Part shown: in pieces, positions 12,205 through 21,713 of the stretch
Layout of the letters: each line of letters opens with the position of its first letter
Numbering within the stretch: the stretch's first letter is position 1
Origin: Toxorhynchites rutilus septentrionalis
Lineage: Eukaryota; Arthropoda; Insecta; Diptera; Culicidae
DNA: 64,000 nucleotides
Reading direction: 5' to 3'
Assembly: GCF_029784135.1 (NCBI RefSeq)
Contig: NC_073746.1
Span: 225,259,882 to 225,323,881 of the forward strand
Made by a program: the position numbers and the translations under genes
Notes under the pieces: generated by a model
Databases searched by the model: none
The model's input: the letters and a program-made list of their open reading frames with translations, nothing else
What the model was told of the DNA's origin: nothing

Positions 12205-12730
12205 AGTTATAATTGCACAGCATGTTATCGATGCTACAAGATTGATGTGGCGAAGCTGACTTAGTTCATCAAGAAAACATTGATGAACGGCGTGCAAACG
12301 AAGAGCCCTGAGGCGTCGTGTTCGTTCAAGCTTCTCCCTAAGGTTAAAGAGGAATCCACTGTGGAGAAATGATAACACACATACACACACAACTCTTTTC
12401 GTTTGGTGGTCGTCGAGTCAGCATCGATAGCCAGCCAGAAATCGAAAAATTTCATCGCTGCTACCCGGGATAAGAAAACAGCAGCCTCTGCCGAAAAAAT
12501 CAAAGCTACTCGTCTGAAGAAGAGAGCTCCCGCTACTGCCAGTGCAACTGTAGCAATACAAAAGCCAACTAAACCATCGAGAACCGTTGCACAGAAGCCG
12601 AAAACACCGAAGCCAAAGAAACCAGCAGAGCGGTTCTGAAAAAAAGTTACAGTCATCACGCATCATGCACAACACGAGGGAGTTTGTTTTTAGTAAATCG
12701 AATCTAGTTCTTCTTAGGACTAAATATTAT
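12205..12730 (+). pseudogene. Histone H1 pseudogene (copy B)
   Basis: One plus-strand frame carries the end of an H1 globular domain: CYRCYKIDVAKLT, a stop, FIKKTLMNGVQTK, then SPEASCSFKL. The last corresponds to the GxGASGSFKL strand that ends H1 globular domains. Two further stops near 12373 interrupt it. From 12403 the frame is open for 78 codons with the classic H1 tail: AATRDKKTAASAEK, TRLKKRAPATASA, KPTKPSRTVAQKP, KTPKPKKPAERF and a stop. A decayed stem-loop (agttct-tctt-aggact) follows at about 12705-12720. Internal stops and the loss of the N-terminus make it a pseudogene. H1 normally has no intron, as here. Confidence 0.8.
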
Positions 12731-13068
12731 TTCGAAGCGAAAAAAAATATATAATACGGCGATCGAATACATTCCTTTGGAATTTCTTCGATCAAGTGCG
12801 ATCAACGTGATATTCACCCTCATTCTTGTTTTCGAACGAAAAGAAATCGTTAAGGAATGTACCATTTGTATTCCTGTTTTCGTACGAATCAAATCCATTC
12901 ATTCGAACTTTCGAAAATTGAGCAATTCGAACGAATCGGCCATTCTAGTTTTCGTACGAATGTGTTTTTTCGCGTGGTTTCTAAACGTCACTTTTTGCTT
13001 GCGAATTGCGTTCGATTGTTAAATCAGTACATATTCATGTTTTTCGGATAATTTGAGCTTAAGTCGCA
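12463..13068. repeat. Duplication segment B, copy 1
   Basis: This approximately 605 bp segment covers the H1 tail and the left half of a foldback element. It recurs almost unchanged at 14055-14660. Segment A copy 2 is inserted between the two B copies, giving the order B-A-B. Confidence 0.9.
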
Positions 13069-14042
13069 CTGCCTGTTGAAAATGTATACACAGCATCCTT
13101 TTATTATTTCCATCGGACACAAACAAAATCCCCTCGAAATGCACCTGAGAGAAACCAATGTTAACTCTATTCATTGGAAGATTAGCACTTATTTTATATA
13201 TTCCACATACGAATATACAATTATCGCCCACATTGCAAAAAATGATTCATTGAGCTTGCAGCAATAGGTCAACCTGGAACCAGTGAAAGAATGAATGAAA
13301 GAATGAAAGAATTCGCGAAAACAGGATGAACGATCGGAAAAAGTCACAAATGAGCCAAAAACACCCATAAATTCACACAAGATCTCCACCGACAAACAAA
13401 TCATAAACATCAGTTTGCTTCTTATTTCCGATATTGTTTTAGAAATAATCGAAATAATTCTTTAAGGCAATCATATCGGAATTATCAAAAGTAAAAAAAA
13501 ACTTATGATTTCCAACATGATCAGTGTTCAATTTTTTTACCCTCCATATATTCCTGTTAGACAATCCTAATTTTTTTTTCTGTATTATAGTGATTTTTAA
13601 CACATTATGGTTGGTTCGTCACTTTTAACTTCCATTTTTGGAAGAATGTCGGGAGAGAGAATTGAACTCGTGACCTTGAGCGTGAGAGGTACGGATGTTA
13701 CCACTACGCCAGATCGCCTCCTCGACGCAGTCCTGAGTCAAAAATCAAATCGGGGATAAAAACGCCGGAATTGGAATTTTCTTGATGAGAATGTGTAAAA
13801 AGAATAAGAAGAAAACAAACTATATGTCATTCAGCAGGCTCCTCTCTCTCAGGTCGGGAGTAATAATTGAACTCGTGACCTTTTGCGTGAGAGGTATGGA
13901 GGTATATGGAGAGGTTACCACAACCTCATATCACCTCCACACGATTAAGCATAGGTTCTACAGTTTCATCGGTAAAACACGGTTTCTTTATGATTTTTCT
14001 AAACATCCCAAATTTATATTTAAGTATCTGTTCCATCGAATT
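13069..14042. repeat. Duplication segment A, copy 2
   Basis: Near-identical to 8340-9313. The left junction is aagtcg/cactgcc, where A and the original B continuation share the bases actg. The right junction passes through about 12 extra bases (ccgaatccc...) into segment B copy 2, which resumes within the H1 pseudogene. The small patchwork insert and short shared bases are typical of template-switching repair. Confidence 0.9.
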
Positions 14043-14054
14043 TCCCGAATCCCT

Positions 14055-14660
14055 GCTACCCGGGATAAGAAAACAGCAGCCTCTGCCGAAAAAATCAAAG
14101 CTACTCGTCTGAAGAAGAGAGCTCCCGCTACTGCCAGTGCAACTGTAGCAATACAAAAGCCAACTAAACCATCGAGAACCGTTGCACAGAAGCCGAAAAC
14201 ACCGAAGCCAAAGAAACCAGCAGAGCGGTTCTGAAAAAAAGTTACAGTCATCACGCATCATGCACAACACGAGGGAGTTTGTTTTTAGTAAATCGAATCT
14301 AGTTCTTCTTAGGACTAAATATTATTTCGAAGCGAAAAAAAATATATAATACGGCGATCGAATACATTCCTTTGGAATTTCTTCGATCAAGTGCGATCAA
14401 CGTGATATTCACCCTCATTCTTGTTTTCGAACGAAAAGAAATCGTTAAGGAATGTACCATTTGTATTCCTGTTTTCGTACGAATCAAATCCATTCATTCG
14501 AACTTTCGAAAATTGAGCAATTCGAACGAATCGGCCATTCTAGTTTTCGTACGAATGTGTTTTTTCGCGTGGTTTCTAAACGTCACTTTTTGCTTGCGAA
14601 TTGCGTTCGATTGTTAAATCAGTACATATTCATGTTTTTCGGATAATTTGAGCTTAAGTC
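14055..14660. repeat. Duplication segment B, copy 2
   Basis: Near-identical to 12463-13068, including the intact H1 tail (to the stop at 14232-14234) and the TTCG-rich left half of the foldback element. Unlike copy 1, it continues past 14660 into the right half of that element, so it represents the original right-hand context. Confidence 0.9.
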
Positions 14661-15056
14661 GTACTGATTCTGCTGTTCAATCTATTATAGAAGGAATTGA
14701 GTCATTGAGGATTATGAATATGATTCATGAACATTATTAATATTTCATTTCTTTGTGTACTTTTTATTATTGTTTTTGCTGTTTTGCAATCCAGTTAGTA
14801 AAATTCAATAATTGGGTTGATTTTCCGGCAAAATTAACGAACGATCACTGTATGGACGACACTTTCACCGTTGCTTTAATGAAATCTTGTATGAAATTTT
14901 ATTGATGCATGAAATCTTGCATCTGATGTTTATGTTCGAAAAAGGTCTTGTTCGAACGGATTCGTACGAAAACAAGAAAGTATTTTTCGAAATTGTTCGA
15001 ATCTAGTCTTTCGAACGAAAGTCAGATACGGCCGTAAACAAGAATAAGGGTGATTA
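14405..15056. mobile_element. TTCG-rich foldback element (complete copy)
   Basis: Its left end (caccctcattcttgttttcg) and right end (read on the minus strand, cacccttattcttg) are inverted repeats. Both arms are rich in ttcgaacga / ttcgtacga words. It has no ORF. It interrupts the DNA downstream of H1 pseudogene copy B, because 7910-8070 next to copy A is continuous with what here lies on the two sides (ending about 14400 and resuming about 15062). That comparison gives an empty-site reference. The left half alone is present at 12811-13066. Confidence 0.7.
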
Positions 15057-15061
15057 CTTCT

Positions 15062-15235
15062 TTCGGCAACTTACTAGGGGTACAATGATTCTTGAGAAAG
15101 AATATTCATTCCCGCTCGACGGTCGCCGGCAAACGATGGTTACTCAACAATTTCTCAAACGGGCAATGGGTATTGTGAGGAAGGAAGAACGAGCACAACA
15201 TTTATGCAGACTGATTGGAAGCGATATATATTTTG
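15062..15235. repeat. H1-pseudogene flanking DNA, diverged copy of 7935-8070
   Basis: Shared words such as gaaaga-attcattcc-gctcgac, aaacggg-aatggg-attgtgagg and ctgattggaagcga, in the same order, link this segment to the DNA right of H1 pseudogene copy A. It shows that a unit larger than the H1 gene was duplicated in the past. What this flanking DNA encodes is not recognised. Confidence 0.6.
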
Positions 15236-15602
15236 ACTATTGGAAATGAGATAGATGCAAATTTGAACAAATGATCACTAAACCAACGGTAGTCCTAAGT
15301 CAACCTTGCGGTTATACCATAGATATAACCCTCAGCTAGTTTTGTTTCAAAAGATCTACAATTTTTTACTTTCATTACAGTTTGTAAATTTCCTAACTTT
15401 TATTTTATCTACGGAAACTGGAATAAATGAATGGTATTTTTGTGTTCCTTGAATAGTATTCGCTTTCGTATATTGTTCATTATGCTGTTGCTGGATATTG
15501 TCATACTCTATTGTACTACAATTACTAACGACCCACATTAGATAAACCGTATTTTTAGGCTTTGGGTTATGAGATTCACATTTTCGTGAATGGTACATAC
15601 AC

Positions 15603-15882
15603 TTCTTCTTCTTCTTCTTATATGCCACTAACGTTCCTAGAGGAACTCCCCCGTCTCAACGTAGTATTACTTGCGTCATTTTCATTAGTACTTAGTTGAG
15701 ATTTCTATGCCAAATAACACGCCTTGAATGCATTCTGAGTGGCAAGCTCTAGAATACGCGTGACCACAGTGCAAGTCAGAGGAAATTTTTTTGAAGAAAA
15801 ATTTCCCCGACCAGAACGGGAATCGAACCCGAACCCCCGGCATGTTAGGTTTGACGCTAACCACTCGGCCACGGGAGCACAC
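15603..15882 (-). mobile_element. tRNA-derived SINE (family 1) with 13-bp target duplication
   Basis: On the minus strand it starts tgctcccgtggccgagtgg (A box TGGCCGAGTGG), has a perfect B box (GGTTCGATTCC) and continues through a conserved body (cactgtggtcacgcgtattc ... aacgttagtggc) to a GAA-repeat tail. It is flanked by the direct repeat ATGGTACATACAC at 15590-15602 and 15883-15895, which is the target-site duplication. The head resembles a tRNA-Ser/Leu type but lacks a foldable acceptor end, so it is not a tRNA gene. Confidence 0.9.
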
Positions 15883-16040
15883 ATGGTACATACACACACG
15901 TTGTGAGTTCCCAGAGCAAGTTAAGAGTTTACAGTTTTTGAACAGTTTGGCGTTTTCCGTTCTTCCTATTCGTTACACAATCACACTAACCAGGGAATGC
16001 TCGATTGATTTTATCATCCTCGTAAAATCACATAACACAT

Positions 16041-16311
16041 GTGCTCCCGTGGCCGAGTTATTAGCGTCCCACATTATCATGCCGGGGTTTGGGTTCGATT
16101 CCCGTTCTGGCCGGGGGATTTTTATTCAAAAGAAATTTCTTCCGACTGTGCACTGTGTTCAAGCGTATTCTAGAGCTTGCCACTCCAGAATACATTCAAG
16201 GCGTGTTATTCGACATAGAAATATCAACTAATTAGTACTAGTAATAATGACGCAAGTAATACCTACTTTGAGAAGGCAAAAGTTCCACTGGGAACGTTAG
16301 TGCCATCCAAG
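16041..16311 (+). mobile_element. tRNA-derived SINE (family 1), second copy
   Basis: Same architecture on the plus strand: tgctcccgtggccgag head, B box GGTTCGATTCC near 16091, body ending gttagtgccatccaagaaaa. It lies 160 bp from the oppositely oriented first copy, so transcripts through both could form a hairpin. Several substitutions show it is older than the first copy. Confidence 0.85.
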
Positions 16312-16501
16312 AAAATTGCATAACCGCGTGCTTGATATTTTCATTCAGTCCACTGGCTACCCTAGCACTCCGCTTTCATTTGCTAATCTCAGGCAATACA
16401 GTCAAAAGTTGAAAATGCTCAGCCCTTTTCGTCGCTTCGAAGGGGAAACAATGATCTGGAGGTCATTGTCGACACACAACGTTCATACAACGCTCTCCAT
16501 C

Positions 16502-16712
16502 TTCTTCTTCAATGGCACTAACGTTCCTAACGTTCGCTTTTTCAACGTAATATTACTTGCGTCATTTTTATTTGTGCTTAATGGAAATTTTTATACCAAG
16601 CAACACGCCTTGAATTTATTCTGAGTGACAAGCTCGAGAATATATGTGAGACCTGTGCAAGTCGGAAGAAAATTCATCGACGAAAAATCCCTCTGAGTGA
16701 TTTCGATTCGAC
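16502..16712 (-). mobile_element. tRNA-derived SINE (family 1), 5'-damaged copy
   Basis: Minus strand, with the GAA-rich tail (cttcttcttc on plus) at the left and the conserved body to about 16690. The tRNA head is degraded and runs directly into Helitron-like coding sequence at 16725. This is the third member of the cluster within 1.1 kb. Confidence 0.75.
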
Positions 16713-16724
16713 GCGGTCAGTGGG

Positions 16725-16880
16725 CTGTGTCAACAATTCATTGTCGCCGTTTACGCGAAGGTAGAGAGCGAACGACTGCGATTCCTACGACACAATAAAC
16801 ACAAGCGGCGTGAGGAAGAATACATTCTCTTGCGAGACGCTATCATGAGGAACGCCGACACAGCCTTTGTCAGGCCAAAA
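16725..16880 (+). pseudogene. Helitron Rep/helicase N-terminal domain remnant
   Basis: About 50 codons read LCQQFIVAVYAKVESERLRF, LRHNKHKRREEEYILLRDAI and MRNADTAFV. This matches the conserved stretch of Helitron_like_N domains (FQQ-x-hydrophobic-Y-x-K-x-E-x2-RL-x-F-x-R-x-NQ ... LRDA). The frame then collapses. It is only a relic; no Rep HUH motif or helicase motif was seen nearby. Confidence 0.7.
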
Positions 16881-17540
16881 CGCAATGCATTGTCATGACC
16901 AAGGATGGAAAACAAGGGAGCATGATGCGATTTATCGCAAACTGCACAGATCGCGATCTGTATAAACTGCGACTAACGATGAATCCTCTCCCATCATAAC
17001 ATAATGTATCATAATGTTTTTCTCTTGGTAACTCTGAGTTGACCAAAGTATTGCTAGACTGAATCTAGCTCGAACAATTGGGTTACTCTCCTTCCTCGTT
17101 TTGTTAACAACTCGTAACAAGAATTAGCTCCATGGGAATGAGTATCTCTATGGCGTACGATTGACGATTCTCGCTCTCTCGTCCGGGCGTTCAATTTTCC
17201 TCTCCGAGCGCAGTTTACTTCGATGAAACTGAAGTAAAAAAAAGCACGTGAGCACGTACATATTTACTCATAAAATTGTAGGATTGTTAAACTTTACATA
17301 ATTTATTCACAGTTTGTGGGGGGAATATTCATACGACTCAAATGGGTAACGATTATCTGATATCACAAAGTTGAGAAAGTTAAACAAAAAACCTAATGTT
17401 CGTGCGATGAAACCAGCTCAACGTATTAATCTTTGGATGCATTAGAAGCGCTCTTGAACAGTCTGCCAAATAAAAGATTTTTTTTTGAGGTTCATCCATT
17501 TAAGAAAATCAACATGATCAAATTGTTATATTGAAATATA
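16881..17540. other. Intron sequence, no gene recognised
   Basis: Non-coding on both strands by inspection. It lies between the two Helitron remnants and could contain more decayed Helitron DNA. Confidence 0.4.
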
Positions 17541-17547
17541 TTGATAT

Positions 17548-17634
17548 CGCGGGACATTTTCGTTTCTTTTGCCAATTGCGGGACGTTTCGCGGGACGGAA
17601 TCTTACGCGGGACATTTTGTTGAAATGCGGGACG
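17548..17634. repeat. Clustered GCGGGAC motifs
   Basis: Five copies of gcgggac occur in under 90 bp (gcgggacattttcg, gcgggacgtttcg, gcgggacgga, gcgggacatttt, gcgggacgtctgg), irregularly spaced. The cluster is GC-richer than its surroundings. It could be a subterminal motif array of a transposon; it is not a CRISPR because spacing and units are irregular. Confidence 0.6.
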
Positions 17635-17904
17635 TCTGGTCAGTTTATCATGAGGTGTTGGTTCGGTTGTTCTAGACGACATAGGAATACATTCCATCTG
17701 ATCGTCTTTAGAAAGGTCAATGACCTTTAAAGGATAAATTTATCTTGGGGACATCAAATTGACGTTCATGACTCCCAGTCTGACATTTATCCGCTCTGAT
17801 AATAATTGTGTGGTCCTCACAAAGCATATGTTCCAATGCCGTCAGTTCACTGACATTCTTCGCATACGGTTTGATGATTAGGTAGGATGTTTATAATCAT
17901 TTGC

Positions 17905-18115
17905 AGCGATACCGATTGTTCCAACAGTATGCATTCGACACTATGGAGACTGAATACCTGAAATTAACCAGATTCAACCAAGCAAATCTGCTATCAAAGC
18001 AGTATGTACACTTAAGAGAAGCAACCAATTTGAAGGGATATGAAAAAAACATTGGTCGTTCACTAAATCTACTGCCACATATGTCGGAAGTCCACGATAT
18101 ATGAATAACATACGT
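17905..18115 (+). pseudogene. Second Helitron N-terminal domain remnant
   Basis: Plus strand reads RYRLFQQYAFDTMETEYLKL, TRFNQANLLSKQYVHLREA and NIGRSLNLLP. After a frameshift it reads TYVGSPRYMNN, the segment that follows in Helitron_like_N proteins. The order and motif spacing match the remnant at 16725, but the sequence is clearly different, so it comes from another Helitron lineage or is much older. Confidence 0.65.
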
Positions 18116-18187
18116 CCATACTAATTCATTACATTTATTTGTAACGAAAAACGTAACCACACAGAATTGAATTAATCAAATATGTGA

Positions 18188-21100
18188 TCCGTTTTGTCTT
18201 CAAAATCAAAAAGCGTCCTCAATACAATCGAATTCGAAAAGTGTTTCGTGAAATCACTAATTGAATTATTATTATAAAAACTATTTGGAGAGAAATGTGA
18301 ATGCTCAGAATTATTGGAATCTAAAAAACGATTTTGGACGGGATAAGATTCGCCCAAATCTGCTAGTAATAAAATTAATCAATTGCATCGATTACCCGTC
18401 TGCTGTCTGTCAGGCGGAGAACGACAGCCAAATAAAATCGTCACGAGAGTGAGTCAGCCACTCACTGCAGTCAGTGCAATAGAGAATTGAAAATCCCACG
18501 ACGAGTGTCATAAGATCTCAGTTAATCGTCTCCTGTACATTTTACGAACAAGATCTCATCATCCGCTCTATGGAATGGGATTAATCGTTTGTGGCTTGCG
18601 CTCACGATAAACCTTGAGTAGTGGAAGTAATGCTTCGAGAGTGCATGCAGTGGGGATTCCTCTTTCATATTGCTTTTTTGAGATCATGGTAGCTCACCGT
18701 TCCAAGTATTCTCCCTGTGTACATGTGAGGAATAAAAGAGTATCGTATGCTGGGGTTAATTTCAAAACATCCAACTAGAGAGATATACCATCCCTGGTTT
18801 AGACATTATAGCGCGTGTGTTCATACAAAACATGATGCTTTTAATGAGCTTTATAACAACATTACACGTATTGAATTATCACACACGTTGTTTGATGTAT
18901 TCAGTTGAGTTAGGTTCGGTTAGCGAAAAAAAACGCTCTTAGGAAATTAATAGTGTAATCTCCTCGGGAATTCCCGATCAACCTGTTTTGTGATCAACTA
19001 TCCTCCCGAACTTCTAAACGAAAGCCACGAGTTTCATGCTCAATTTATATGAATTGAAAATGGTAGTGGATTTTCGACTATAATAACCCCGCTTTTAAAA
19101 CAAAAATGAAAATAAGCTCTCCCGTATCAATTATGTGTTCTATGTAACAGTAATACTTTCTGTAACACATTCAAGTGGGAAAAAACCTTGAACGAAAGTT
19201 TTGTCTGATAATAATTTTATATTATGGATAAAGTTTTGACGGAAATAAATAGTTAAGTAAGGTTTAGGACTATGTTTTCTAAATATTCAAATAATATCGA
19301 GTAATAATTTTTATTTCTTACATATGTTTTGTCTTTCACATTTTACATTTTTTACATACATTGAAATAAGAAAATAAACGATTTGTTTTATGTTTGTCAT
19401 TGTCACACTCCATTCCTCAGTACGTGATAGATGTGACTTTCGTTCAGATCATTCCATTCGTTCTATTTTACCGATCACATTCGGTAAGGTTTGAAGATCG
19501 TAAAAGCATTCAAAACATTCATGATACATTAGCTATTTTTATTTAACAACAAATTAGTCACTAGAAATAATTTAAATGGCAGAACAACGTTTACCGGGTC
19601 ATATATGCATATGTATGCTATAATATTTTTGTCCATATTTTTTTTTCATATTGATTCGCTTTGGAATAAGTAAGTAAGTTATGCGCTGCAACATCCAAAA
19701 CAATTCAAATATCAAAAGATTAATTTCTAAGAAATATCTTCTTGAAAAACAAAAAAAAAGATTTATTTTAATGTATATTTTTTTACACAACTTTATACCA
19801 CAAAAATTAACCACATCACTTAATTAATTAAAGCATTGCAGTCGAAAACTATCTACTTCTAGGTTTCAAAGATTCGAAAATCACCCAAAAACGACAAAAG
19901 TTGAGAATTTTTAGTAATTTTTTTTTAAATCACTGTATCTCAGAAACGGTAGCATTTAGCAAAATTTTTCCGTACACCTTTTGACTGCAAATTATGCGTA
20001 CCTTCATAAAATCCTTTCTAAAACATTTCTAAGAAACATTTCAACAATTTTCGAAAATCCAACCTTTTAGATGAATTATAACGTTTTTGTTCATTATTTC
20101 CAAATGTTGGCGCACTGTGCATTGGTGCTGTAACATATCAAAATATTAAAACAAATCAAAGACACCATTTTTGAGAAAATTGAGTTAAACCGGTCGTATT
20201 AAATTTGGACATGGGTGTTGTGCTGGTCGGAATTATTATTAATTTCTTGTGAACTTTAGATATGTATTTACGGGAAAATGTGTTTTAACGTTATGTTTTC
20301 GTTCAGGTATATTATATTTAACAATTCTCCTTCCTGTGATATCTTTCGAAACAGTCCCCAACATGCAGTCCTGGTTTTTGATCTACACATCTATATAATA
20401 CCGAAATACATGAAATTGTCAATTAAACCTTTCCCCAAGCATCGGTGACAATTTCTGCTGAACTTATACTAAGTACTGTTATTTATAATTCATGAAGCAC
20501 AGTTTTGATTCGTTAATAGGTTACCCAGACATAAAAACTTGTTTAGAACAAGTGTAAGTATCATTGTTGAAAAAGAATAAGATTAGTACAGTTCTTCGCT
20601 ATGTTGGCTAAGAGCCACCGAACGACCACAAAGAGTTGAGTGTTATTTTCGAAATAAAATCCTCCACATAGTCCCAATAATAACCTAAAACATTGCATAA
20701 GACACCAAGTCAATTGGGCCAACCGTTTCTGATTTATATATATATTTTTTAAATTTTGAATATTTGCTTAGGCTCTTCTCGAAAGTAAGGCTAAAGTCAA
20801 AATGATAAACCGCTAATTCAAATTGTCCTTTTTGATCATAAAGAATGCGTCTGCAAAAAAATCGTCGTTTGGAATCATCGTGGGAGCTGTTCCACAATGA
20901 ATTCAAATGACGATTTTTTACCTTATTTTTCATATTTTTTTATTTGGCTCAAATTGTTGTTTAATTCCTTGCTTCAAAAACAAAAAAAAAACTATAATGC
21001 TTGGTAATGCTAATTTGGCGTTCATAGATTTTAAAGACTCGATAAAATCTCATTCATTTGATGTTGAACAAATAATTTCATAATAATATAACAGGAGTAC

Positions 21101-21710
21101 CGGTAAGTTTCTTGGTATTTTTTTCAAAAATTAATGCTTTATTTTGCAAAAATGGTTACAAATTTAATATTCAAAGTATTGCCCATCGCTAGTCACAACT
21201 TTTTCCCATCTTTCTGGCAATTCACGGATTCCTTTGCGGAAATAATCGGCAGGTTTGTCGGCTAACCACGGATCGATCCAATCGACCGGCGAATGGGATA
21301 GGACCTCCCATTTCGGCGTTTCCAAGTAGTTTTTGACCGGTTTCGCGACATGTGGCCGAGCATTGTGGCCGTTTTTTCCTTGAGTACACGGCTCAAGCGT
21401 ATCAATTGTCGTCGGTAGAGAACCCTCGTAATGGTTTCATTCGGTTTTAGCAGCTCATAGCACACCACACCCAGCTGGCCCCACCCAATAGACAGCATAA
21501 TCTTTGGGTCGTAAATATACCGCGCGGCCGTCGATGTTGATGCATATTCATACGTTATCCGACGTTTAGGATTGGACCCACTTTTCATCGCCAGTAACGA
21601 TTCGTTGCAAAAAAAACCTTTCTTTTATGCCGTTGGAGCAGTTGTTCCCACGTGAAAAAACGGCGTTCGACGTCTCGTGGCTTCAATTCATACTGCACCT
21701 AATGTCCTAT
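18188..21710. repeat. 3.5-kb tandem duplication, unit 1
   Basis: The 3523-bp unit is repeated immediately at 21714-25236 (offset 3526) with only scattered single-base and A/T-run length differences. It holds non-coding, AT-rich intron DNA and, at its right end, the 3' two thirds of a mariner element. Unit 1 breaks off inside that mariner (after aatgtcctat), three bases (ttg) intervene, and unit 2 begins. So the duplication occurred after the mariner inserted, and the right-hand unit carries the original complete mariner. Confidence 0.95.
21100..21710 (-). mobile_element. Truncated mariner copy at the duplication breakpoint
   Basis: Minus strand, the same transposase 3' portion as in the full copy at 24618-25755, cut at the unit 1/unit 2 junction. 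The reading frame is broken in several places; the longest open piece (21588-21262) does not itself translate to mariner motifs because of frameshifts. No N-terminal helix-turn-helix is present on this side. Confidence 0.85.
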
Positions 21711-21713
21711 TTG

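Noticed and set aside
12403..12639. Functional small basic protein gene
   Set aside because: The frame continues upstream as a histone H1 globular domain with three stops, so it is a pseudogene tail.
12787..13022. 81-codon ORF repeated at 14372
   Set aside because: Lies in the TTCG-rich foldback element; repeated only through segment B duplication.
15804..15880. tRNA gene on the minus strand
   Set aside because: It has A and B boxes but no closable acceptor stem, and continues into a SINE body with a target-site duplication.
16041..16110. tRNA gene on the plus strand
   Set aside because: Same SINE head with body and tail; not a cloverleaf.
21262..21588. 108-codon minus-strand ORF present twice (also 24788-25114)
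   Set aside because: It is an out-of-frame reading of the decayed mariner transposase.
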